This document shows, in pieces, positions 33,396 to 43,451 of a stretch of 64,000 bases of DNA. The notes under the pieces were generated by a model that saw only the letters and a program-made list of their open reading frames with translations, had not been told where the DNA came from and made no database searches. This DNA comes from Saitoella complicata NRRL Y-17804 (Eukaryota > Ascomycota > Saitoellomycetes > Saitoellales > Saitoellaceae), in contig NW_017566998.1 of the NCBI RefSeq assembly GCF_001661265.1, positions 483,627-547,626 on the forward strand, in the 5' to 3' direction. A program made the position numbers and the translations under genes. Every line of letters starts with the position of its first letter. Position 1 is the first letter of the stretch.

Positions 33396-34568
33396 ATGAT
33401 TGGCCGGCTCCATCAGACACGGCTATCATGCCGACGACCACACTCCCTCAACCTCCTCCACCTACGCTCCCTCCGAACAGCACCACCCCTCCAATCCACC
33501 CACCGCATCCCTCCAATAACTTCCCTCTCCACTCCTCCCCCTCCCTCCACCTCGCCTCAACCTCCTCAAACCTGGCTCAACCTCCTCCTGCCTGAAAAAA
33601 TATTACCCTACGCCCACCTCGCCCGCCTCGACAAACCAATCGGCTCCTACCTCCTCTACTGGCCCTGCTTCTGGTCCATCTCCATGTCCGCGTACACCCT
33701 TCAATCAGACCCCCTCCAAACACTCGGAATGTTAGGACTCTTTGGGGCGGGAGCCGTGATTATGCGTGGGGCCGGGTGTACGATAAATGATCTCTGGGAT
33801 CGGGATTTGGATCGGGGCGTGGAACGTACTCGGTCTCGTCCACTACCCAGCGGCGCAGTCACCATCCCCGGGGCATTTGGATTCCTCGGACTCCAACTCG
33901 CTGCAGGCGCCGCAATCCTCGCACAACTCCCCGTCGCCACAATCCCCATCGGTCTCGCCTCCCTCCCGATCATAACCGCCTACCCCTTCATGAAACGCAT
34001 CACCAACTTCCCCCAAATCACCCTCGGCCTCGCATTCAACTGGGGCGCACTTCTCGGTCCTGCGGCGATGTATGGTGGGTTGTCGGGGGTGGATATGGGC
34101 GTGTGGGGAGCGCTTTATGCGAGTGGGATTTGTTGGACGTTGGTTTATGATACGATTTATGCGCATCAGGATAAGAGGGATGACGCACTTGTTGGGATTA
34201 AGTCGACTGCGTTGTATTTCGGGGATCGTACACCCGCGTTTCTCGCCGCTCTATCCACCGCTCAAATCTCACTCCTCACATTATCTGGCTACCTCAACGG
34301 CCAAGGTCCGTTGTTTTATTTAGCGACGGCGGGCGCAGCAGCGCATCTCTACCGTATCCTGAAAAACGTGGATTATGACTCCCGAGAGGATTGTTGGAGG
34401 TGGTTTAGGGCTTGTACGTGGACTGGGGCGATTATTGGGGCCGGAGTGCTGGGTGATTGGGGGTGGAGGGTTTGGAATGAGGGAGTCAAGGAGCAGGAGG
34501 AGCATGAGAGGATTGGGGAGTGGATTAGGAGGAAGTGGGGGGAGCAACAGAAAGCCATTGAAGCATGA
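33396..34568 (+). CDS. COQ2: 4-hydroxybenzoate polyprenyltransferase, mitochondrial (Coq2)
   Basis: Single exon, 390 aa. The N-terminus is Arg/Ser-rich with no acidic residues, a mitochondrial presequence. UbiA-fold motifs: HLARLDKPIGSYLLYWPCFW, the first Asp-rich motif N131-DLWDRDLD binding Mg-diphosphate, TRSRPLPSGAV, and the second Asp-rich motif around D252 (YDTIYAHQDKRDD), then KSTALYFGDRTP. About nine TM helices. It attaches the polyprenyl tail to 4-hydroxybenzoate in ubiquinone synthesis in the inner mitochondrial membrane. Start chosen at the first ATG in frame (MIGRLHQTRLSCRR). Flanked by two Dal5-type permeases; no functional link is evident. Confidence 0.95.
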   Translation: MIGRLHQTRLSCRRPHSLNLLHLRSLRTAPPLQSTHRIPPITSLSTPPPPSTSPQPPQTWLNLLLPEKILPYAHLARLDKPIGSYLLYWPCFWSISMSAYTLQSDPLQTLGMLGLFGAGAVIMRGAGCTINDLWDRDLDRGVERTRSRPLPSGAVTIPGAFGFLGLQLAAGAAILAQLPVATIPIGLASLPIITAYPFMKRITNFPQITLGLAFNWGALLGPAAMYGGLSGVDMGVWGALYASGICWTLVYDTIYAHQDKRDDALVGIKSTALYFGDRTPAFLAALSTAQISLLTLSGYLNGQGPLFYLATAGAAAHLYRILKNVDYDSREDCWRWFRACTWTGAIIGAGVLGDWGWRVWNEGVKEQEEHERIGEWIRRKWGEQQKAIEA

Positions 34569-34824
34569 TGTATGGCGTGGGAGATGTGTAGGGACAAAGT
34601 TGAGGCGTGTGGGATACCCATAATGCTAAATAGCTAATCACGGAATAGAATTATACCAGTTCACGACCGACGATTCCTTCCAAGGCGTGAGGGAAAATGG
34701 GAATGGGTTCCGAGATGGTGGGGGAAACGTATAGCTGTTGGAGCGTAAGAGGGCTCCAGCCTCTCCCGGTAACATGGATAACGAATGTTACCGAGCTTAC
34801 AGTCACGCTTGCGGCGGAGCATGG

Positions 34825-36393
34825 TCACGTCTTGTAGATAAACCATGGCGACGCATCACCCAACCCATCCTCTCCCTCCACACCCCCCATCTCCCCCCTT
34901 TTAACATCCTTCCCCCTATTCAGCCTCCTCAACAAGAAGAACATGCCAACAGCACTAACATACCCCGTCAATATTCCCGCCAAACTGACACCCTGTCCCA
35001 TCCGATACAACGGGCTATCCCTCGCGACATAGATCTGCCCAGCGATGACGCCACCGATGTTTCCGATTGTTTGATTCATCCCGATCGCGACGGCGCGTTT
35101 GTAGTGTGGTGCTACGTTTCCGGCGAGCCAGAGCATGTTTAGGCCATCGAACACGTAGAGTCCCATCGCGACCAGGAAACAGGCGAAATACAGTATCGAG
35201 GGTTTCGTGGCGGAGAGGAGGGTGCAGTATCCAGCAACCGTAAACAACCCCCAGAAAAACATGAAGGGTGCGCGGCGTTGTGTCCGGTCCACGCCGATAG
35301 CGGTGAGGAAGTAGATTATTGCACCGAGGAGGTAGATTGGTATCGTGAGGTATTGGGCTTGTACGGAGGTGTATCCCATTCCGTTGATGATCGTTGGTAA
35401 GAACGTCGAAAATCCGTAGAGACAGGTGTTTGTACACATCTGGATCCACCCACTCAACCAAACCATGGGACTCCGAAACGCGGCCCTGACTTGTGTCCAG
35501 TCGATGTCGGGAGTGGAAGGGCCGTGGTAGGAGGCGGATTGTAAGGCGCGGAGGCGTACGAGGTCTTTTTCGGCGGGTGTGAGGAAGTATGCCGATTCGG
35601 CTGAGTCGGGGAGGAGGAAAATATCTGCCACACCAACCACCAGTGACGCAAGACCTTCGATGCAGAATAGCCAGCGCCAACCTGCCCAGCCAGCGACTCC
35701 GTCCATTTTTAGGATTCCGTATGCGAGGAGACCTGTACATCTGTTAGTCACCTTGTGATTTGATGACGAAACAGAACGTACAAACCTCCGAATGCACCTG
35801 CGAGGGCTTGGGCTACGAAGATCATGCAGAATCGTTTGGCTTGTTCGTCGCGTTTGTAGAGAGAGGAGAGGTAGAGGTTGAAGCATGGGAATAAACCTGC
35901 TTCGCATGCGCCGAGGAGGAGGCGAATGGCGATCATCCCGCCGTAGGACTGAACGAAGGCTGAGAATGTCGCGACAAGGGACCATGCGATCACGATGGCA
36001 GGTATGAGCTTCGAGGCGCCAAATTTCTTGAGGTAGGTGGATGTTGGGATCTCGAAGGCTGTTAGACAATCAGCAAGCAGTCCACAGTAAGTGTGCCGGT
36101 TGCTTTTGCTAACCGATATAGGTAACGTAAAAAATACTCGCCAACACATTGAACTTGGACCCTGTGAGATTCAAATCCGTCACCATTCCGGCGACTTTCG
36201 CATTCCCGACATTCGAGCGGTCGAGGAAGGCGACGAGATAGGTGATCATGATGACGGGGATGATGTGCAAGTCCAGTTTGTGAAGAAGACGGCGTTCAGC
36301 TTCGGGGTCGATGAGGATCTCGGTTTCACCGGTGGCGATGTCGGGTCCGACATGGACGGTCTTCTTTTCGGTGTCGTAGGTGACGCCCTCCAT
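34825..36393 (-). CDS. MFS transporter, allantoate permease/Dal5-like (second copy of the family)
   Basis: Exons 36393-36114, 36058-35786, 35732-34825 (486 aa); introns 55 and 53 bp. Joints give YVTYI-A-FEIPTSTYLKK and AFG-G-LLAYGILKM. Typical ACS segments: LHIIPVIMITYLVAFLDRSNVGNAKVAG, RLLLGACEAGLFPCFNLYLSSLY, GWRWLFCIEG, NMLWLAGNVAPHYKRAVAIGMNQTIGNIGG. Twelve TM helices expected. It is clearly a paralogue rather than a recent duplicate of the gene at 31251-32947: intron positions and sequence differ. Substrate unknown (organic anion or vitamin). Tail-to-tail with COQ2. Confidence 0.92.
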
Positions 36394-36949
36394 AATGCCC
36401 GGAAGTAGACCTTGCAGACGAGGCTCGCATAGGCTCCTCGTCCTTTATATACCTGCCTCCGAGAGCTGGCATACATCGAGGAAGTGTCCGGGGAACGCCT
36501 CCATAGTCACCATCAATCCGACCTTATCGTCCAAGAGCATCTGATTTTCACGCCTCTATCGCTCACTAAGAACCGTCATGGCGGCTAAATAAGCTCGTAT
36601 CTTTCTAGGGACATCCGGCGGGGATCAGCCCACTTCATTCATGGATGCATGACCCGACGGGCAGGTGGACATTGCCGATGAAGGGCGGGAATCGGAATGT
36701 CTCGAAGGTCAAGAGTCGAGAAATCTCGAGTTCCTCGTAGCATTATTGCGTCTGCTTCCTTAGAATCGAAATAGGCAGAATGTTAACGGTGTTGAGTTTG
36801 CGAGATGTTCGACGTCACCTGCATTGCAGGTCACAAGTCAGCATTCGATAGGTAACCTCCAAACACCACGAAAGCGAAGTGATCCAGCAATTGCTGCTCA
36901 ACGAAGATTTTGAATTTTGCCTTTTGAACGTACCACTGCCTATTTCACA
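36394..36949. promoter_or_regulatory. Divergent promoter between MFS gene and PITH gene
   Basis: 556 bp between start codons. Nothing discrete called. Confidence 0.45.
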
Positions 36950-37681
36950 ATGTCCCAGCACGGTCACTCACACGATGACGACCACGGCCACTGCCACGGC
37001 GAAGCCCACACTCACTCTCCACCTCCAGATGCCACAACCGCAGCTGAAACTCTTTACCCTCATATTGACCACGCTCACATCCAAACATTCTCCGCGGCGG
37101 AGGAGTCAATGGGCCGGGCGATTGTCCGACCATGGGATGAGCGGATGGATACAACGAAGGTGTTGGAGAGTGAGGATGATGAGGGTGTTGTTATGATTAT
37201 TCCGTTCGTACTCCTACAAGAACAACTAAGATATCGTATGCTGACGCTTGTTGATAGGTTCGATGGCCTCGTGAAGCTCAAGACTGTTCTTTTGCGTACC
37301 CCCGCTGACGCCTCCGCCCCAAAAACCCTTCACCTCCTCGCAAACCCACCCTGCCACCTCGACTTCTCCTCCGCCCTCTCCCACCCCCGCACTCAATCCC
37401 TCGACCTCGCCCTTGGCACCTCAGACATCATGGAATACCCAGTCAAAATACCAAAGTTCTCAAACCTGCGCTCTCTGGGTTTGATCTTTGAGGGTGGAGA
37501 TGAGGATGATGATGGTGTGCTCAGGGCGTGGTATTTGGGCTTTAGAGGGGAGTGGAAGGAGATGAAGAAAGAACCTGTTATTGCGATATACGAGGCTGCA
37601 GCGAATCCGGCGGATCATAAGGTGACGGGGAGGAGTGAGGTTGGTGGCATGCAGGGTTTGGGAGGAGGAAGGGGATATTGA
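36950..37681 (+). CDS. PITH-domain protein (proteasome-interacting thioredoxin domain)
   Basis: Exons 36950-37203 and 37258-37681 (225 aa); intron 54 bp, donor GTTCGT, branch CTGAC, acceptor GATAG; the joint yields MIIP-FDGLVKLKTVLLRTP, the conserved core of the domain. A His/Asp-rich N-terminus (HGHSHDDDHGHCHGEAHTH) precedes the beta-barrel, and FSNLRSLGLIFEGG... is diagnostic. In thioredoxin-like 1 this domain contacts the proteasome lid; fungal stand-alone PITH proteins lack the thioredoxin part, as here. The His-rich start might bind metal, an inference only. Confidence 0.9.
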   Translation: MSQHGHSHDDDHGHCHGEAHTHSPPPDATTAAETLYPHIDHAHIQTFSAAEESMGRAIVRPWDERMDTTKVLESEDDEGVVMIIPFVLLQEQLRYRMLTLVDRFDGLVKLKTVLLRTPADASAPKTLHLLANPPCHLDFSSALSHPRTQSLDLALGTSDIMEYPVKIPKFSNLRSLGLIFEGGDEDDDGVLRAWYLGFRGEWKEMKKEPVIAIYEAAANPADHKVTGRSEVGGMQGLGGGRGY

Positions 37682-38146
37682 TGGTGACGAGAGGGATGGC
37701 AAAGGAATTGAGTGAGAGTGAAGCTCTATACGGCATACGGTGGACGAATCAGGCGGAGCATGACGAGAAGTTGGCTATGAGTGGCCAACCACACTGGGAC
37801 ATATTCCGCAGTGCCCACTCACATATGGGCTTCCTCGATCGCATAGCTAGACGTCTTGCCTAAACGCGGCCGGAAGATTTCTGAGATTTTACAAGGTCGG
37901 TTGAAGTTGACTGCGGTATTTGGCGATATGTCGAACAGCGTGTGTTGGCAATGGTGCACAGCATCTTCCACGATGATAAGGGAAGAAAGGCATGGCGTAG
38001 TAAATGCTGAAGTGTATGCATTGAAGCTCATGTGATTAGTCCGTTACCCTCCTCCTTCGTACAAGGTATGTTATTGTACACATCCACTTTTCCCCAGCCC
38101 TCATTCTCATCGTCATCCTCGTTCCCCATCCTTCATCACTCTCCAC
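37682..38146. other. Convergent 3' intergenic region
   Basis: 465 bp; small open frame 37681-37863 considered and not accepted. Otherwise nothing seen. Confidence 0.45.
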
Positions 38147-38714
38147 TTAGTTGAACATCCGCACAGGGTATTCTAGAGACACGTTAGCATATCACAGTCC
38201 AAGACCAACCGGAACCATGGGACATACTGTTAGTGTCGAAACCCTCGCTCTTGTTCAAAGTCCAGTGGTGTCCACCCTTTCCAGTCCCCGGCAAAGGCGC
38301 GAAACCCTGGTACTTCTCCAACACAGCCGCACCCCTCTCCTGAACCACCTCAGCCAAACACTTCTCCTGCGCAGCGACCAAGTCCTTGGCACCACTCTCA
38401 CCAATCAACTCCGTCCTAGGCGCCTCCGCAGAGCCAAGGGTCAACAACCCGGCGAGGGTAGACTGGTCCGTCACTGCCAACCGAGGATACTGACGACGCA
38501 CATCGCGGTTAAAGTATTGGTTCTCGGCGATATCACTGGCAGGAGCGGTGACAGGCTCCTGGAAACGTTCTGACCGGGATCCGGGTGCGGGGACACGATA
38601 TGTAGGGTTGAGGGGGATACCGGTCGAACGATTAGGGTCGATGGAGAAGAAGTTCGAAATACGGGCCCAGATACCCTTGGGCTGGACTGTGAACTTCTTG
38701 AATCCGGAGGACAT
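38147..38714 (-). CDS. NADH:ubiquinone oxidoreductase (complex I) 21.3 kDa-type subunit
   Basis: Exons 38714-38228 and 38172-38147 (170 aa), intron 55 bp (GTATGT...TCTAG). The tiny second exon encodes YPVRMFN, a family-typical ending that would be lost without splicing. Recognisable segments: QPKGIWARISNFFSIDPNRSTGIPLNP, PASDIAENQYFNRDVRRQYPRL, LLTLGSAEAP and GESGAKDLVAAQE, as in the Neurospora 21 kDa accessory subunit. It is a supernumerary subunit of mitochondrial complex I. No cleavable presequence is obvious. Confidence 0.85.
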
Positions 38715-39366
38715 GCTGGTGGTTATGGTGTTTTTTGTACGTTGATCCGGTTCACCTTGTCTCCTGCAGTCAGATGCAGCTGCCCCGGCCGGCCAGTGAG
38801 GGCGCAGGTGATGACCGCTGTTCCCTGACCGTATCGAGCCCCATAAAGCCTCACAGTTACTTTACAACCCTATAGATATGTGCATGCGCAATTTGCGATA
38901 CGTTCCATGTATTTTGATTCTCGTCAATGTACGTCGTCAGCATTTTGCGTTTCGTCGACCGGCTGCGTGGGAAGTGGTTAACATGCGAAAATAAAACTTC
39001 CAGGTTACGAGGCTAGCAGGGCTACTCCTTTTCTATGACTATGGTGCGTCCTACCACACCTGGACATCGTATGTTAGATCGAAGGCTTAACGCATCGTCT
39101 CCTGCCTCTCACTATATGTGCTTAACCTTATGGTTAAACAGTAAGGACGTGCAGCAGCAACTTATTCCTGGCGAATCATTTTGGGTCTTGCAGCATGCTA
39201 TAACCAAGTTTGAAAGTGAACGGTTGCATTGCGTTCGTTCATAATTCAAATATGGGGGTCAGGGTCGGGGTCGGAAACAACCTTTTCGCGTGTCGGAGGG
39301 TCGTACATCGGTAAGTGGGAAATTGTGCGATGAGTGCTCGGTGTGCTTAACAGTAAAACTCATCAC

Positions 39367-39746
39367 CTCTCTATTTTCGAGTGCGGGCAGTATGAGATAC
39401 TCATTGACATCATACCATTCATACTAGAGGGTTAGGGTTAGCCGAGAGGTTGCGACTTTCGGTGAGGATGCGAGTGCAAGGGGAGGACGTGAGCGGCGAA
39501 AACGAGGGGACTGAGTGGGCGGCTATTTTGGGAGAGAAACTCCTGGGCCACCCAAGTTTCCTGGACACGGACATGGACAGGACCTTCAAAAGATATCCTT
39601 CTTTTCACCGGCAGCCCACCCGGCTCTGGGCTATTTACATGGGGAACTCCGAGGCTGAGACTGGATGGCGTGGTTTGGGTTAGTTTCAGAAAGAGTGAGG
39701 AGGGATCCCAATGTGTGAAGGAAAGGAGGCGAAAGACGAAGATGAT
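39367..39746 (+). repeat. Dispersed repeat, copy B (RIP-like, with extra ~240 bp)
   Basis: Outer parts 39367-39475 and 39713-39746 align with copy A at 21545-21675. Between them lie about 240 bp absent from A. Differences are mainly G-to-A or C-to-T in B, many as TpG to TpA, the pattern RIP leaves. Confidence 0.75.
39428..39441 (+). repeat. Short interstitial telomeric repeat
   Basis: AGGGTTAGGGTTAG, a bit over two TTAGGG units in the same orientation as the chromosome end, replacing a 6-nt segment of copy A. Confidence 0.9.
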
Positions 39747-41371
39747 CAGCCGGGGGAAATCACACCGAGACGAGACTCGATCCTCGGCTAAACAGTTGAC
39801 AGAGTGCCGTCGGACATGCAACACTAGGGCCATGCGTTCCGGAGTAGCAACACCCGGCGGGTGGTGCTCAAGACTGCAGTCCATATCCGTAAAGTGAGGC
39901 CCCCGCATCTCCGCTGCGACGAAGAACGTCGCGAACGAAGAACGCAGCCCGCAAGCACAGGGTATGTGACCGTCAAGAAAGCCCAACTCGAGAGGAAGCG
40001 CATGAGGTCCCTAGAACGGAGCCCAAGGATAGATACTCAGTGAGATCAATGGCTCAAAGCTTTTCCACTCGAAGTACGGGCTAAGAAACACAAAACCAGT
40101 CACGAGAAGTATGCCATATCGTCAGCCGGAACACAGTGCGCGAGCTAGAGTCGAAGGCACAACTCCCATCTCTTGACTCGCCCGAGTGGGCGGGTAATGC
40201 GGATGTGGACGGTGTTAGTTTGGAGGAGAAACTGAGAGGAGAAAATCTGTCTGGATAAATCCGGCGAAGACGCTAACAGAGGCAAACGGCGCCAAACTGC
40301 AGTGAGTCCCAAACCGGAAACTGTGCTTCGCACAATCAAATGCAGGAGGGAAGGTTTGTCATTAAACAAGATGTAGCGTCTACATAAATTACCATGTATG
40401 CAGAAGTAGACTTTTGTCGAACTCTTCTGTTATCTCAATGAAAGGGGAGTACAGTGCGAGGTAGTAAAAACTACCTTCGTGAGAAAACACACGGTAAAGG
40501 GATCATAAAGCAGATGATTATTCCACTGAGCTAGGAGAAGAAGACAAAGTTGAACATGGTTTTTCTTATGAACATCAGTCGAGCATCAACAGGGGTGAGA
40601 GTTGACAACGTCATTCAACCTGTGAAATCATGAGATCCGAAATTGCACAAAGAACCCTAAAGTTTCAGACTTCTATCATTCTGCTAACGGTCATTCTTAG
40701 GCAGAAATGTTGCTGCCGTTCATACATAAAACTCGCAAATGGGCCGACACGAGCTGCCCCATTCCAGAACGTAGCTCATCGATCATGGCACCATGCTTCA
40801 TATCATCGTTTCACTCTTCTCTCCCGCCGCCTTCCTCAGATCTTGCTGTTGTCGTGATGTTGATGGGTGATGGTTGTGGTGAGAAAGAGGAAGCGGGAGC
40901 AAACGCAAATCTTGACACTCTGAACTGCATATTGCGCTAGGAAAGGGTTACGTTCGTGTTCTCCGTCCACCGTGAGAAAGAGAGAAGTCGGTGCTTCAAT
41001 AACACAGTGATTTCAACATCTCTCCTTAAGATTTCCTTTATTAATACTAACATTAAACCGCTTCGAAACGCGGAGAAAAGACCACGATACTCGGCAGCCA
41101 TGGAAAACCAACAAAAGCACTTCAACCTCCCCGCAACGCACGACAAAAGCCTACTCCAGCCCCCTTCCTCGTCAGCATGGTATCCCGACACACAAGCAAC
41201 GGCACGGACGATGATTGATGGCCGATAAGCCATGCTAAAACGTGAATACATCACCTTTCCCACGATACGCTCCTCGAGACAGGGTCCTGCGGTACCAGCG
41301 AACAGACGAGAACATATCACTGAAACAGACTCAGCACAATGAAGATCGATTCGGGACAAGGACAGCGTCAA

Positions 41372-42143
41372 TTACTTTAGAGCCAACACCCAACCATTGA
41401 CCGATTGCCTCTCATGATATCCTGCAGGAGGAGACGAGTTCGTTGCTGGGTACAGTTGGTGAGATAGGGGATGAACGACAGAAATACGCTTCAAGGGAAT
41501 ACCTTCAGCATGCGGGAGCGTGAGCGGGAAGGGTGGCGCTGGTGCACCGCTCTGTGACCATGTGCTGAATTGTCCGTCGTCGTTGAAGGAACGGAAAACG
41601 GGCGAGGCTGTGGAGGAAGAAGCGGTAGGGACATCTGAGAGGACATGTTCCTTGAAAGACGTGCTGGCAGCTTCACAGAGCGCAAGTGTGCCTTCCGTCA
41701 TATTGGGCCCAGTGCTCGGCCAGAGAGAGGTCGAATCAGCATTCTGCTTGGCGTGCTTGTACACTTTGCATTGAGATCGACGGCGAAATGCGGCATTGTC
41801 CTCAAACAGCTGCGTGTCCAATGTCAGCATACAGACAGACATAACGGACTAACCTCGCCTCCAGAGCATTCGTCATAATCGTAGCATACGCAGTATCACC
41901 CTCTTTCGCCAGCATGCATGCTCGACATCGCCAGTAGTCAACAGCGTTATGGATCAACTTGTCCCATGTTGAGGGTTCGGCGATGCCCGAGGCGTACCGA
42001 GGGCCAGCAAATTCGTGGACAGATCGAAACCAATCACAGAACAGAGGCGGAGCGTCTGAGGGGAAAACATGGTTGGTTAGTGCTGTGTTCCAGGCCTTCT
42101 CGAAGATCTTGACGTGTGCATCAGGCAGAAGTCGGTGACTCAT
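41372..42143 (-). CDS. Uncharacterised protein (two-exon model)
   Basis: Exon 42143-41850 reads well as protein (MSHRLLPDAHVKIFEKAWN, LFCDWFRSVHEFAGPRY, WDKLIHNAVDYWRCRACM). A second open frame 41809-41372 (FEDNAAFRRRSQCKVYKHAK..., Ser/Pro-rich to the end) can be joined with donor GTCCGT, branch CTGAC and acceptor CGCAG, giving 243 aa, but the intron is only 40 bp. The stronger-looking donor GTTAGT a few bases upstream would shift frame and end after about 38 residues. No domain recognised. Start could also lie upstream in the same frame. Confidence 0.4.
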
Positions 42144-42468
42144 GGTGAAGGGTGATGAGGTACGGATTCGCACGAATCGGTACGAAGGACAACTTGAAAC
42201 GAAGTAGAGACAGAAAAGCGATCGCAGTTGCTTGAGCTTAAGGAAGTTGAGGATGTCCGAGTTGCCGTTGGCGAACGGATTTGTTTGGATACTCGTACGC
42301 ATCCAAGGACATTGGGCACAGCCACTGGACACAGCCACCCGCGAGTCGATTAAAGTAGCAATCAAGACATAGACGAGGAAGAACAAGATCAACGCTGTTG
42401 AGAATGATGAGTAGAATTCATAAGTAGGTATCGTTCGGTCATCCTATCATACACTCCACTGTCCACGC
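42144..42468. other. Intergenic region
   Basis: 325 bp; promoter of the uncharacterised gene and 3' flank of ILM1. The frame of the unknown protein extends through it to 42392 with a hydrophobic start (ILFFLVYVLIATLI), so a longer N-terminus is possible. Confidence 0.4.
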
Positions 42469-43012
42469 TTAGTCGGATCCAACCAAAGCCCTCCTAGTCC
42501 CGTAACCCACCAACACCAAACTCATACCAACAGTCTGCACCAATCCAGTAACAACCCTGGTCAAAGTCAACTCCCTAGGCCTCTTCTCCTGCACAACGCT
42601 CATAACAACTTGAGGGATAGTCTGAGCCATGAAGATGAGGGCACCGAGCTGTGCGGCACCCTTGTAGGTAACGGTACCGGAGAGGTTGATGAGAGCGGCG
42701 ATGGCGTAGGTCTGGGTGATGGAGGAGACGAGGGAGGAGGAGTAGATTGTCAGGGCGGACTTGGTCTCCTTAGAGGCCCAGAACTCGGAGTTCTTGTCCG
42801 TGGACATTGCTTTTTGCCATGTCTGTGAGAACTACGTTAGCAACCTGTTCGAGATGGAAATCGACGATCGTCAAGCATACCTGTCCGAAAAGGGGTCCGT
42901 AGACGATGAAAGAAGAAACGTGCTCGAACAAAGTACCCAAGATCAAAGCCGAAGGCTTGACAGCAGGGAAGTAGTTCAAGTTGTGAGAAAGAGGAAGACG
43001 GGAAGACTCCAT
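42469..43012 (-). CDS. ILM1: Ilm1-family membrane protein (mitochondrial DNA maintenance)
   Basis: Exons 43012-42881 and 42822-42469 (161 aa), intron 58 bp (GTATGC...TCACAG), joined in phase at VYGPLFGQ-TWQKAMSTDKNSEFWASK. Four TM helices are predicted, with FPAVKPSALILGTLFEH, TKSALTIYSSSLVSSITQTYAIAALINLSGTVTYKGAA and a GYGTRRAL end, all typical of fungal Ilm1. Yeast ilm1 mutants lose mtDNA; the protein is in the ER membrane. Molecular activity is unknown. Confidence 0.9.
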
Positions 43013-43451
43013 TGTGTTGATTGTGTTGTGTAGTGAATTGATGGTGAGTCGCAGGATGGGAGGGCAATCGGGGGTATTTAAGTCGGTGCGCGTTGGTTAG
43101 GGTGCTGGGCTTGCCGTTGTGGGCTTGGTCGCGCGTTGACGTCACCGTCGAATTGACTTGGAACGGTTGCGTTACGTAATGCACGTGCACAGCGTCATGG
43201 GAGATACCAGGGTGGTAGCGGGAGGGTATTTCCGAGGATTAGAGTTCGGACTGACAGCATGAATTGAGGTACGCGATGGTAGCATTGAGGTTGAAGTGCT
43301 GGACAATTTATGTGCTTGTGCGGTAGGAAATACCCCAATAAACCCGACACCCGAAACCGGAAACCCAAAATCATGTCCATCCTTCCATATCGTACACGTG
43401 GTCCGCCGTATCCTTCCGTCCCTCCCATACCCATCCCCATTCTGAACTCGT
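43013..43451. other. Intergenic region
   Basis: 439 bp; ILM1 promoter and the 3' flank of the molybdoenzyme gene. Includes a TGACGTCA-type palindrome near 43137-43143 (TTGACGTCACC) that could be a CRE/ATF site upstream of ILM1. Confidence 0.45.

Larger units (their letters stand above)
38715..41371. other. Gene desert, 2.7 kb, with repeat copy B
   Basis: Only short unconvincing open frames. It holds the dispersed repeat (39367-39746) with an interstitial telomeric tract; the remainder is unique sequence with nothing recognised. Confidence 0.5.

Noticed and set aside
31251-36393. Possible recent tandem duplication of MFS genes around COQ2
   Set aside because: The two permeases differ in length, intron positions and sequence; they are old paralogues.
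37681-37863. Small frame after the PITH gene
   Set aside because: Overlaps the PITH stop, 60 codons, no homology or splice signals to extend the PITH protein.
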